A DNA stretch of 64,000 nucleotides. Origin: Veillonella magna DSM 19857. Lineage in GTDB: Bacteria > Bacillota > Negativicutes > Veillonellales > Veillonellaceae. Location of the stretch: positions 62,001 to 126,000 of the forward strand of contig NZ_AUAN01000003.1 of NCBI RefSeq assembly GCF_000428745.1. The letters run 5' to 3'. Position 1 is the stretch's first letter, and every line of letters begins with the position of its first letter. Both the position numbers and the translations under genes were made by a program. The notes below the pieces were generated by a model. The model did no database searches. It saw only the letters and a program-made list of their open reading frames with translations, and had not been told where the DNA came from. Shown piece after piece: positions 9,405 through 17,354 of the stretch.

Positions 9405-9691
9405 ATTTATTGAAAGAAACAACTTATATTTCATATTGAGTTGTTTAAGAGGGGCGCGATGTTTTGCGGGTGTTGATGGTTTGAAAACAGCAATGCTTTG
9501 AGAATATAGACGTTTTACATATGCTAACATTGATATTTAAATATACTAATACAATTAATGTAGATAATAGGTTGAAGACATAACGTATAGTCGGCAATGG
9601 TTTATCAAATGAGTATGAACAATATCATGCGTATTTAGTAACCATTGTAATACATCCAGTCGTACACGGCATAAATAAGAGGAGGTCTTAT

Positions 9692-10819
9692 ATGATTGAA
9701 TTTAAAAGTGTAGCAAAACGCTATGGCAAAAAAGAGGTATTACACGATATTAGTTTAACGATTCCCGAAGGGGAAATCGTATCGATTATAGGCGGCAGTG
9801 GTTGTGGTAAGACAACTTTGTTGAAGATGATTAACCGATTGATCCCCATTACATCCGGAGATATTGTGGTGAACGGCACAAGTGTTCATGATTTACAGCC
9901 TGTAGAATTGCGTCGGAAGATTGGCTATGTTATTCAGCAGACCGGGTTGTTCCCGCATATGACAATTCGTCGTAATCTTGAATTGGTAATGGATTTACAT
10001 GCTATACCTAAAAACGGTCGGGAGGAAACCATTCGCAATATGATGGATACCGTAGGGTTAGCTCAGGACTTATTGGATCGGTATCCTATCGAATTATCCG
10101 GTGGGCAGCAGCAACGTGTGGGCGTGGCGCGAGCGCTCATTGTAGATCCGGAAGTTATTCTTATGGACGAACCGTTTTCGGCTATTGATCCGATTACGCG
10201 AGTATCTTTACAGGATGAATTACGCAGTCTGCAAGATACGGTTAAGAAAACAATCGTCTTCGTTACGCATGATATGGATGAAGCGATTAAGATTTCCGAT
10301 CGTATCTGTTTGTTGCGCGAAGGGTATGTAGAACAATATGATACGCCGGAAGCTATTTTACGCAATCCCGCTACGGCGTATGTAGAAAGCTTTATCGGGA
10401 AGAATCGCATTTGGAATTCGCCGGAATTCATTAAAGCTGAAGACATTATGATAGAGGCCGATAATTTATGTACGCCTACAGATAGCTTGGTGCGATGCAT
10501 ACAAAAAATTAAAGCCATGCCACAGGAATTTCTGATTGTAGTAGATAAGTACAGCCGTAAGTTCCATGGATTGTTGAATGCTCGTATGATTCGTGAACAG
10601 GATGACTTACATAAGACGGCTGCGGATATTATGAAACAGCCGAAGGCCGTTGCTCATGTAGGCGATTCGTTACCGGATGTACTTAATACCATACGCCAAC
10701 TTCATCGTCCCTATATGATTGTGCTTGACGATAAGGAATGCCTGGCAGGGATTATTACCCAAAGTAGTTTGGTGGCAACTATGGGTAGTCAATATATTGA
10801 TGAAGAGGAGGTTGTGTAA
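9692..10819 (+). CDS. opuCA: Osmolyte (glycine betaine/carnitine/choline) ABC transporter ATPase with CBS domains
   Basis: ATP-binding subunit of a ProU/OpuC-type importer at the inner face of the membrane, 375 residues. Walker A is GGSGCGKTT (residues 35-43), the signature LSGGQQQRVGVARAL and Walker B VILMDEPFSAIDP. Residues about 250-375 form a tandem CBS pair. In Listeria and Staphylococcus the OpuCA CBS domains bind c-di-AMP, which blocks uptake (known); whether this one does is inference, supported by the BusR-like gene upstream. RBS is AGAGGAGG. The permease gene follows after 2 bases. Confidence 0.93.
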   Translation: MIEFKSVAKRYGKKEVLHDISLTIPEGEIVSIIGGSGCGKTTLLKMINRLIPITSGDIVVNGTSVHDLQPVELRRKIGYVIQQTGLFPHMTIRRNLELVMDLHAIPKNGREETIRNMMDTVGLAQDLLDRYPIELSGGQQQRVGVARALIVDPEVILMDEPFSAIDPITRVSLQDELRSLQDTVKKTIVFVTHDMDEAIKISDRICLLREGYVEQYDTPEAILRNPATAYVESFIGKNRIWNSPEFIKAEDIMIEADNLCTPTDSLVRCIQKIKAMPQEFLIVVDKYSRKFHGLLNARMIREQDDLHKTAADIMKQPKAVAHVGDSLPDVLNTIRQLHRPYMIVLDDKECLAGIITQSSLVATMGSQYIDEEEVV

Positions 10820-10821
10820 TC

Positions 10822-12396
10822 ATGGACATATTTAATTATATGCTACAGAACTCCTCACAGGTGTGGTCACTTCTGTTGGAACATATTCATTTAACAGCCG
10901 TATCCGTAGGACTGGCAATTTTGGTAGGTGTGCCGTTGGGAATTTTAATTAGCTATGTTAAGCCATTAAATAAACCGGTGTTAGGCTTTACGAATCTCAT
11001 TCAGGCTGTACCGAGTATGGCACTTTTAGGCTTTGCCATTCCTCTTCTCGGTATCGGTACCATTCCGGCGGTAGGTGTAGTGTTCTTATATTCATTGTTG
11101 CCGATTGTAAAAAATACATATATCGGTATCAGCCAGATTAATCCGCAAACCATTGAGGCCGCTAAAGGGATAGGAATGACGCGGGCCCAGATTTTGTTTA
11201 AAGTACAACTACCGTTAACCTTGCCCGTGTTGATGGCCGGGGTGCGCATCTCGGCAGTAACCGCGGTAGGCCTTATGACGATTGCCGCCTTCATCGGGGC
11301 CGGTGGCTTAGGTTTCTTGGTGTTCAGTGGGATTTCTTCCGTTAATAATGGAATGATTATGGCCGGAGCGGTGCCGGCTTGTATCTTGGCGCTCCTCATC
11401 GATTGGGTGTTGTCTGCCGTAGAATCATTGGTAACACCAATCAGTCTGCAGCCGGGAGTATTAAAAAATAAATCTGCCTTAATTACGTCCCGCCGGTATA
11501 AGAAAGTTATCGTCGGTGCGGCGGTGGCCTGTCTTGTAGTAATGTTTGGCAGCGCAGCCTACAGTAGTTTTTTTAAGGACAGCAATGTATTGCGCATAGG
11601 CAGTAAGCAGTTTTCCGAACAGTTGGTATTAGGAAACATGCTGGCTGAAATGATTGAGAAAAATTCGGATATAAAGGTAGAGAAACATTTAGGGGCCGGT
11701 GGTACGCAGGTATTGTTTAATGCTATGCAGAAGGGTGATCTGGATGCGTACATTGAGTATACCGGTACCGTGTATGTAGATGTGTTAAAGCATGCGCCGG
11801 AAACAGATGCAAAACTTGTATACGATACGGGACGTGAAGAGATGGCAGCCAAATATAATATGGCGTTACTCGACGCAGCTCCGTTCTCCAATACATACAC
11901 CTTAGCAGTACCGAAAAGTGTAGCTGCCGAATATAATTTATCAAAGCTGAGTGATTTGCGTCGAGCCGGACGTTTCCTTAATGCCGGGACTACGTTGGAG
12001 TTCTTAAATCGTGCGGATGGCTTAAAAGGATTAGAGCAAGCCTATGACTTTACCTTTAATAGTGCCAAAGGGATTGACGGGGCAACTCGTTATGTAGCTT
12101 TGGAAAACGGTCGCGTACAGATTGTTGATGCATTTAGTACGGACGGGCTTCTTAAGAAATATGATTTAACTGTCCTGGAAGATGACGCGTCCTTCTTCCC
12201 GCCTTACTACGGTGTGCCGGTAGTTCGTCAGGACATATTGGATACGCATCCTGAATTGAAAGATATTATTAATAAAATGACTGCAAAATTGGATACAAAG
12301 ACAATGCAGGATCTTAATTATCAGGTTGATGTGGAGCATCGCGATCCAAAGGATGTGGCACATGATTTCCTTGTTAAGGAAGGCTTAGTACAATAA
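10822..12396 (+). CDS. OpuC-type permease fused to substrate-binding domain
   Basis: A 524-residue membrane protein joining the two remaining parts of the osmolyte importer. Residues 1-210 are a binding-protein-dependent permease with about five to six membrane helices and an EAA-like loop (EAAKGIGMTRAQILFKVQLP). A further helix near residues 230-250 leads to an OpuAC/ProX-like binding domain (residues about 255-524: LRIGSKQFSEQLVLGNMLAE, GDLDAYIEYTGT). Such fusions replace separate OpuCB and OpuCC. With opuCA this makes a complete two-gene transporter; the binding domain faces outward, tethered to the permease. Confidence 0.92.
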   Translation: MDIFNYMLQNSSQVWSLLLEHIHLTAVSVGLAILVGVPLGILISYVKPLNKPVLGFTNLIQAVPSMALLGFAIPLLGIGTIPAVGVVFLYSLLPIVKNTYIGISQINPQTIEAAKGIGMTRAQILFKVQLPLTLPVLMAGVRISAVTAVGLMTIAAFIGAGGLGFLVFSGISSVNNGMIMAGAVPACILALLIDWVLSAVESLVTPISLQPGVLKNKSALITSRRYKKVIVGAAVACLVVMFGSAAYSSFFKDSNVLRIGSKQFSEQLVLGNMLAEMIEKNSDIKVEKHLGAGGTQVLFNAMQKGDLDAYIEYTGTVYVDVLKHAPETDAKLVYDTGREEMAAKYNMALLDAAPFSNTYTLAVPKSVAAEYNLSKLSDLRRAGRFLNAGTTLEFLNRADGLKGLEQAYDFTFNSAKGIDGATRYVALENGRVQIVDAFSTDGLLKKYDLTVLEDDASFFPPYYGVPVVRQDILDTHPELKDIINKMTAKLDTKTMQDLNYQVDVEHRDPKDVAHDFLVKEGLVQ

Positions 12397-12697
12397 AATA
12401 TATAAACAAAGAACGACAAGGTATAGTCTTGTCGTTCTTTGTTTATAAGGGATGGATTATGATGAAAATATAACTTATCATATAGATTTCATAAGTAACG
12501 AAATGATAGGAAAATCTTTTGTTTAGCTCGATTATGAAAAAATATATTGATTTTTTTCTGTAGTTAGGGTACTATATACATGTAATCAATAGTAATTATT
12601 GATTGTTATTTATTATCAATTATAGCGTATATAGATTATAAGTAAGCAGCAAAAGTTACAGTCGCTGTTTACGGTGTAATGAAAAGGAGATGAAAAC
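12397..12697 (+). promoter_or_regulatory. AT-rich control region upstream of ahpC with inverted repeats
   Basis: After the opuC terminator, this 301-base gap is very AT-rich. It holds an 8-bp perfect inverted repeat AATCAATA/TATTGATT (12584-12591 and 12597-12604) and an overlapping Fur/PerR-box-like 19-mer at 12600-12618 that starts TGAT and ends ATCA. Regulation of ahpC by a Fur-family repressor such as PerR is plausible but unproven. Confidence 0.4.
12401..12447 (+). terminator. Terminator after the opuC operon
   Basis: Perfect 20-bp stem (12401-12420 with 12428-12447) and 7-nt loop. The 3' arm is T-rich, with TTCTTTGTTTAT near its end. Confidence 0.88.
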
Positions 12698-13261
12698 ATG
12701 GCAATTATCGGCAAAGAATTACCGGAATTTAGTGTACAGGGTTTCCGCAATCCTGATGTGGTTACCGTAACTAAGGCTGATGTTATCGGCAAATGGAGTG
12801 TGTTCGTATTCTACCCAGCTGACTTCACCTTTGTGTGTCCTACAGAACTGGAAGACTTGCAGTCCCATTATGAAGAATTGAAGGATATGGGCGTAGAAGT
12901 TTTCTCCGTATCCGTTGACTCCGAATTCGTTCACAAAGCATGGGCCGATGCATCCCCGAACATCGCCAAGATTCAGTATACTATGTTGGCCGATCAGAAA
13001 CATGAATTGGCTGACTTCTTTGAAACCTTCTCCGAAGAAGAAGGTCGTGCGTACCGCGGTAGCTTTGTAGTCGATCCGGAAGGTCGTGTACAGACAGCGG
13101 AAATCCATAACATGGGTATCGGTCGCAGCGCCGACGAATTAGTGCGTAAAGTACAGGCAGCTCAGTTCGTAGCTAAGCATGGTGACCAGGTATGTCCGGC
13201 TAAGTGGAAACCGGGTAAGGATACCTTGAAACCGGGTCTTGATCTCGTAGGCAAACTATAA
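12698..13261 (+). CDS. ahpC: Alkyl hydroperoxide reductase C, typical 2-Cys peroxiredoxin
   Basis: A 187-residue cytoplasmic peroxidase reducing hydrogen and organic peroxides. The peroxidatic Cys47 is in DFTFVCPTE and the resolving Cys166 in GDQVCPAKW; length and both motifs are those of AhpC of the Prx1 group. RBS AAGGAG is well placed. No ahpF follows, so its reductant must come from elsewhere, such as thioredoxin or an unlinked AhpF. It stands alone between the opuC terminator and a hairpin at 13327-13356, with an AT-rich, palindrome-bearing promoter region. Confidence 0.95.
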   Translation: MAIIGKELPEFSVQGFRNPDVVTVTKADVIGKWSVFVFYPADFTFVCPTELEDLQSHYEELKDMGVEVFSVSVDSEFVHKAWADASPNIAKIQYTMLADQKHELADFFETFSEEEGRAYRGSFVVDPEGRVQTAEIHNMGIGRSADELVRKVQAAQFVAKHGDQVCPAKWKPGKDTLKPGLDLVGKL

Positions 13262-13326
13262 TACAAACATAAAATAACGAATAGCGAACTTCTTAACAGT
13301 TAGATTGTATCCCTTTTCCTCAAAAT

Positions 13327-13356
13327 AGCGGCGGTGTTCCTCGGAGCATCGCCGCT
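13327..13356 (+). terminator. Hairpin after ahpC
   Basis: A 10-bp stem (13327-13336 with 13347-13356, one G-U pair) and 10-nt loop. No T-tail follows, so termination efficiency is doubtful. Confidence 0.4.
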
Positions 13357-13535
13357 TGCCGTATGTGGATAGTTTTGTAGGTGGGGAATAGAATTTAAAA
13401 ATGGTCCTGTCTATATTCCGTTATCGAGAGAATTCCTATATTGATTTATTTAAATTATTAGATTTATGGAAAATTTTATTATATAATAGCGTTACAGGTA
13501 AGTATCAGGTTAGTAGGAAGAAGGAGTTTGGATTT

Positions 13536-13871
13536 ATGGAAGTGTCATATGAGCGGTTGGCTACAATTTTTAAAGCGCTAAGTGATGAAACAAGATTGCA
13601 TATTATCGACATGCTCTCTTGTAATGAATTGTGTGCGTGTGATATCTTGGCAAGCTTTAATTTATCGCAGTCTACGTTGAGTTATCACATGAAGATTTTA
13701 ATTGATGCCGGTGTGGTAAACTCACAGCGCAACGGATTATGGACGCGCTATTCCATCAATGAAGAAACCTTTGGTGAATTGGTGCGTATCATTCCCGAAT
13801 TATATCAAACAAAGGATGAATGCATTTGCGCCCAGATTAAGTATTGTCGGTTAGAGGATAAACCGGAGTAA
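13536..13871 (+). CDS. ArsR-family metalloregulator
   Basis: A 111-residue winged-helix repressor. Residues 10-75 form the ArsR fold (IFKALSDETRLHIIDML, SQSTLSYHMKILIDAGVV). The helix-3 motif ELCACDIL (Cys33, Cys35) matches the arsenic/antimony-binding ELCVCDL box of ArsR, and a C-terminal Cys cluster (Cys96, Cys98, Cys104) adds possible ligands. ATG 13536 has AAGGAG at 13521-13526; the open frame reaches 13401, but that part is AT-rich leader with a TATAAT at 13482-13487. No arsenic efflux or reductase gene is adjacent: dinB follows after 6 bases. The target is unknown. Confidence 0.83.
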   Translation: MEVSYERLATIFKALSDETRLHIIDMLSCNELCACDILASFNLSQSTLSYHMKILIDAGVVNSQRNGLWTRYSINEETFGELVRIIPELYQTKDECICAQIKYCRLEDKPE

Positions 13872-13877
13872 TTACCG

Positions 13878-15080
13878 ATGCGTCGTTGGATAATGCATGT
13901 TGATATGGATGCTTTCTATGCATCGGTAGAACAACGCGATCATCCCGAGTACAAAGGCCGCCCTGTTATTGTAGGCGGCCTTTCTTTACGTGGCGTAGTA
14001 GCAACGGCGTCTTATGAAGCACGGCGGTATGGCGTGCACTCGGCTATGAGTATGTCTAAGGCGCGTGAACTATGTCCGGAGGGAATTTTTTTGCGCCCTC
14101 GCTTTTATCATTATCGAGAGATTTCTGAGCAAATCCATCGAATCATGGAACGCTACTCGCCTTATATCGAACCCTTATCGTTGGATGAAGCTTTTCTGGA
14201 TGTGACGGGGGCAGGCGCACAATTTGCCAGTCCTTATGCTATGGCCCGCCAATTTAAGGATGACGTATTGGCGGCAACGGGATTAGTAGTTTCCGTCGGG
14301 GTGGCACCTAATAAATTTTTGGCTAAGCTGGCTTCAGATATTAGAAAACCGGATGGCCTGGTTATCGTACCGCATGGCAAGGAGGCGGCTATGATAGCGC
14401 CTTTACCGGTGCGGCGGTTGTGGGGCGTAGGTAAACAGACGGCACAAGCACTGGAGAAAGCAGGTTTTCATACCATCGGTGATATAGCAGCGCTAAAGGA
14501 CGAGCGTCCTTTACTTTCTATATGCGGTTCTATGGGACGACGTATGTATGAAATGGCACAAGGGATTGATCATCGGCCGGTGGAATATAACCGCGAGATA
14601 CAATCCGTAGGTAATGAAGAAACGTATGAAACGGATTTAGTTGATGAAGCACGTATTGATTTAGAATGGCGTTATTTTGCGCATTATGTAGCAGAGCGCC
14701 TGCGCAGGAAACGATTGCGCGGGCATACAGTGGCTATCAAAGTGCGCTATGCAAATTTTTCTACCGTAACGCGACAAACGAGATTGGATCATGCCACGGA
14801 TAGTGAGAATGTATTGTATCGTGTGAGTAGAATGTTGTATAATAGGCTCAACAACACTATGCCGGTACGGCTATTGGGGGTAACTGTAAGTGGCTTGGAA
14901 AAGGCGGTTGTTCAGCCATCTTTGTTCGAAGAAGATCGAGCGGAGGAGAAGCTGGCTACCACCCTCGATGAGCTGACAAAGAAGTACGGCACCGAGGTTG
15001 TCATGAAGGGCGCGTTGTGGCAACGCAGCGTTGCGTGTAGAAAGGATGGGAAGTTGGATGAGAGAGATGACACATTTTAA
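13878..15080 (+). CDS. dinB: DNA polymerase IV (Y-family)
   Basis: Translesion polymerase of about 400 residues. The catalytic palm shows HVDMDAFYASVE near the N-terminus and LSLDEAFLDVTG near residue 105; the thumb helix-hairpin-helix is around RRLWGVGKQTAQALEKAGF, and the little-finger domain covers residues about 240-350. A C-terminal tail ends without a clear clamp-binding motif apart from QPSLFEE near residue 353, which resembles a QxxLF beta-clamp peptide. It follows an ArsR gene by 6 bases and overlaps the next gene by about 23 bases. No LexA box is recognised. Confidence 0.95.
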   Translation: MRRWIMHVDMDAFYASVEQRDHPEYKGRPVIVGGLSLRGVVATASYEARRYGVHSAMSMSKARELCPEGIFLRPRFYHYREISEQIHRIMERYSPYIEPLSLDEAFLDVTGAGAQFASPYAMARQFKDDVLAATGLVVSVGVAPNKFLAKLASDIRKPDGLVIVPHGKEAAMIAPLPVRRLWGVGKQTAQALEKAGFHTIGDIAALKDERPLLSICGSMGRRMYEMAQGIDHRPVEYNREIQSVGNEETYETDLVDEARIDLEWRYFAHYVAERLRRKRLRGHTVAIKVRYANFSTVTRQTRLDHATDSENVLYRVSRMLYNRLNNTMPVRLLGVTVSGLEKAVVQPSLFEEDRAEEKLATTLDELTKKYGTEVVMKGALWQRSVACRKDGKLDERDDTF

Positions 15081-16362
15081 ATTGAAGTATGGTAAAGGAT
15101 ATGTAGAATTTGATTTACCTAAGAAACGTGTACTTAACGTGGTGGAAGGTGCGCCGTACCCGGCCTTGGATGATTTGAATGCGGCCTTGATTGAGGCATT
15201 GGATCATCCGGTGGGAACTCCGGCATTAAAAGAAATCGTAAAACCCGGCGAATCGGTGTGTGTAGTTGTATCGGATATTACACGTGGGTGGATTCACTAT
15301 GAACGCTTTTTGCCATATTTGTTAAATTACCTGAATGCGGCCGGTATTCCAGACAAGGATATTTTCTTGCTCATTGCCTACGGTGCGCACCGTTTGCAGA
15401 CCGAAGCTGAGTCTCGTCTTGAATTCGGTGACGAAGTGGTGGATCGTGTACGCATCGAGCATAGCAGTGGTATCAATCCAGAGAGCAAGTTCCGTCATTT
15501 GGGAACGACGTCTCACGGTGTCCCCATCGAGATTAATGAACTTGCGCTAGATGCAGATCGCCTCATTCTTACGGGAGGAATTATTTATCATTTGATGGCC
15601 GGCTATGGTGCGGGACGCAAAGCTATTTTGCCGGGGATTTCTTCATACCAAGCGATTCAAAAAAATCATTGCTTATGCTTGCAGGACGAAGTCGGTGGCG
15701 GTACCAATCCGGAAATTGTAAGCGGCAACATTGCACATAACATTATGCACGACGATCAGATGGAGCATGGTGAAGCGGCTGATGCTGACTTTTTGGTAAA
15801 CGTTATTTGCAATGCCGACGGCGAGCACTGCAAATTTGTTACCGGTCATTGGGCCAAGGCCTGGGAACAGGGGACGCAATTGGTAGATGAGATTTATGGT
15901 GTGGAGATCTCCGAGAAGGCAGATTGTGTTGTAGCTACCGCTGGTGGGTATCCGAAAGATATCAACCTCTATCAAGGGGTTAAGACGCAGGATAATGCAG
16001 TGAAGGCTTGCAAACCGGGCGGCGTAGTCATTTTAATGATGGAGCTAGATGATATCAGTGAACCGGCGGAGTTTATCGATTGGTTTGCTACACAGAACTT
16101 ATATGACCGTGAAGTGAAATTGCGTGGTGGGTTTACTGTACCGGGCTTTATTTCTTTGCACCTTGGCGAAGATTTTCAAAAATGTAAGCATATTTTAGTG
16201 ACTAAACCGGAAAATAAAGAAGTGTGCGATCGCGTAGGTATTGAAGTAGTGACCAGCATTGAAGAGGCATTGGCTAAGGCGGAAAAAATTATCGGCAATG
16301 ATACCTTCACATATAATGTAATGCCTTTGGCCAGCAACACCATGCCTATCGTTAAGAAATAA
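15058..16362 (+). CDS. larA: LarA family nickel-dependent lactate racemase homologue
   Basis: About 434 residues of the LarA family, which racemises lactate or related 2-hydroxy acids using a nickel pincer (NPN) cofactor bound to Lys. Seen: SDITRG, IAYGAHR, the Gly-rich GYGAGRKAILPGISS with the cofactor-Lys, and conserved His residues including MHDDQMEHG. The start is uncertain: ATG 15058 has AAAGGA 11 bases upstream, while ATG 15067 or the open frame from 15031 are alternatives; all overlap dinB. The cofactor genes larB, larC and larE are not in the window. The real substrate may differ, since the family is broad. Confidence 0.85.
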   Translation: MREMTHFKLKYGKGYVEFDLPKKRVLNVVEGAPYPALDDLNAALIEALDHPVGTPALKEIVKPGESVCVVVSDITRGWIHYERFLPYLLNYLNAAGIPDKDIFLLIAYGAHRLQTEAESRLEFGDEVVDRVRIEHSSGINPESKFRHLGTTSHGVPIEINELALDADRLILTGGIIYHLMAGYGAGRKAILPGISSYQAIQKNHCLCLQDEVGGGTNPEIVSGNIAHNIMHDDQMEHGEAADADFLVNVICNADGEHCKFVTGHWAKAWEQGTQLVDEIYGVEISEKADCVVATAGGYPKDINLYQGVKTQDNAVKACKPGGVVILMMELDDISEPAEFIDWFATQNLYDREVKLRGGFTVPGFISLHLGEDFQKCKHILVTKPENKEVCDRVGIEVVTSIEEALAKAEKIIGNDTFTYNVMPLASNTMPIVKK

Positions 16363-16398
16363 CATGGAACTTAGGTAACATAGATAGGAGAGGTATAT

Positions 16399-17280
16399 AT
16401 GCATAGTCGACAAGGAATTGTGGGGCCGTCGTTTATCACTTCGGTACGGCGTTCACTACAGAATAAATATAAAGAAGATATTCGTATTCGCAATTTAATA
16501 GAAGAATTGGGTGCGGAGAGAGGTCTGAAGCCGGATGAGGCGGAAGTGACCAAACAGGCGCATGATGAAGTGTCGGCACGATTGTACTATACGTCTCTCT
16601 TGGATGGCTTATGGCAGGAAATTTATGAAGTGCAGCAAACATTGCAAGGGTTACATGTGTATGACTCATTGGAACGCGAGTTCAGCGACGTAGACGCAGA
16701 GAATGAATTTGGCGACAGTATAGATAATGTCATGTTGGAAGATGTGGACATCAATGGACTGGGCGGCGCTGTTCAGGTGCGGGAAGATAGAGCAATGGCA
16801 GAGCGTCATGACGGGACGATGACATCGCGCGCTGCCGGAGATGTCATGCCACGTCATAATAAAAATGAAGTGGTGACACGTCAAGACGGCGATGTAGCAG
16901 TGCGTCCGGAAAGCGGTGATGTGGCTATGCGCAAGGAAGCGGCGGTGCCGATGACCAAACCGGTAGGGATGCCCGTGGAAAAGGAGAATAATTTACCGAC
17001 TCCGCGGCAGAGTAGTGTACCGGTAAAAACGGGACTTCCCGTTATCGTCGGAGAAGATGCAACAACTATAGATGTAACGGCACTTATGGAATGCATGGAT
17101 AGCAAGTCCTTAAAAAAATTAGGTAAGATTCTAAAAAAGGCCGGCAATAAGGCGAAGAAGGCTGAAAAGGCGGCGCATAAAGAAAAGAAGCATGGTAAAA
17201 AACATGGAGACCATGCAAAAGATAAGCCGTGCAAAGGATGTAAAACAAAATGCAATCCTTGTAAGAAAGATAAAAAATAA
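16399..17280 (+). CDS. Unrecognised protein with Lys/Cys-rich tail
   Basis: I do not recognise this 293-residue protein. Residues 1-100 look helical and charged; residues about 125-200 are low-complexity with degenerate repeats around GDV-M/A-x-R (DGTMTSRAAGDVMPRH, QDGDVAVRPESGDVAMR). A short ordered segment (VIVGEDATTIDVTALMECMD) precedes a strongly basic Lys/His-rich tail ending in KPCKGCKTKCNPCKKDKK, that is C-x2-C-x3-C-x2-C. The tail could bind metal or nucleic acid. There is no signal peptide or membrane helix. RBS AGGAGAGG supports expression. It sits alone between larA and a bidirectional terminator. Confidence 0.7.
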   Translation: MHSRQGIVGPSFITSVRRSLQNKYKEDIRIRNLIEELGAERGLKPDEAEVTKQAHDEVSARLYYTSLLDGLWQEIYEVQQTLQGLHVYDSLEREFSDVDAENEFGDSIDNVMLEDVDINGLGGAVQVREDRAMAERHDGTMTSRAAGDVMPRHNKNEVVTRQDGDVAVRPESGDVAMRKEAAVPMTKPVGMPVEKENNLPTPRQSSVPVKTGLPVIVGEDATTIDVTALMECMDSKSLKKLGKILKKAGNKAKKAEKAAHKEKKHGKKHGDHAKDKPCKGCKTKCNPCKKDKK

Positions 17281-17349
17281 AGGCACGCTCTGCCCTACGG
17301 GACTATCAAGCGATGGCAATGATAGTCGGTGTAGAGTGGAGCGGCCTTT
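17279..17349. terminator. Bidirectional terminator between the unknown gene and lysR
   Basis: Nested stem: AAAGGC (from 17279) pairs with GCCTTT (ending 17349), and inside it 17301-17308 pairs perfectly with 17320-17327. T-rich ends face both ways, fitting the convergent genes. Confidence 0.75.
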
Positions 17350-17354
17350 TCTTT

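Larger units (their letters stand above)
9180..9691 (+). other. Regulatory intergenic region upstream of opuCA
   Basis: This 512-base gap has no credible coding frame. In order it holds the terminator at 9212-9252, a consensus promoter (9279-9307), a second intrinsic terminator (9360-9404), an AT-rich stretch, an 8-bp inverted repeat CAATGGTT/AACCATTG (9595-9602 and 9640-9647) and the opuCA RBS. The layout suggests a small RNA or an attenuated leader plus an operator region. Confidence 0.6.
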
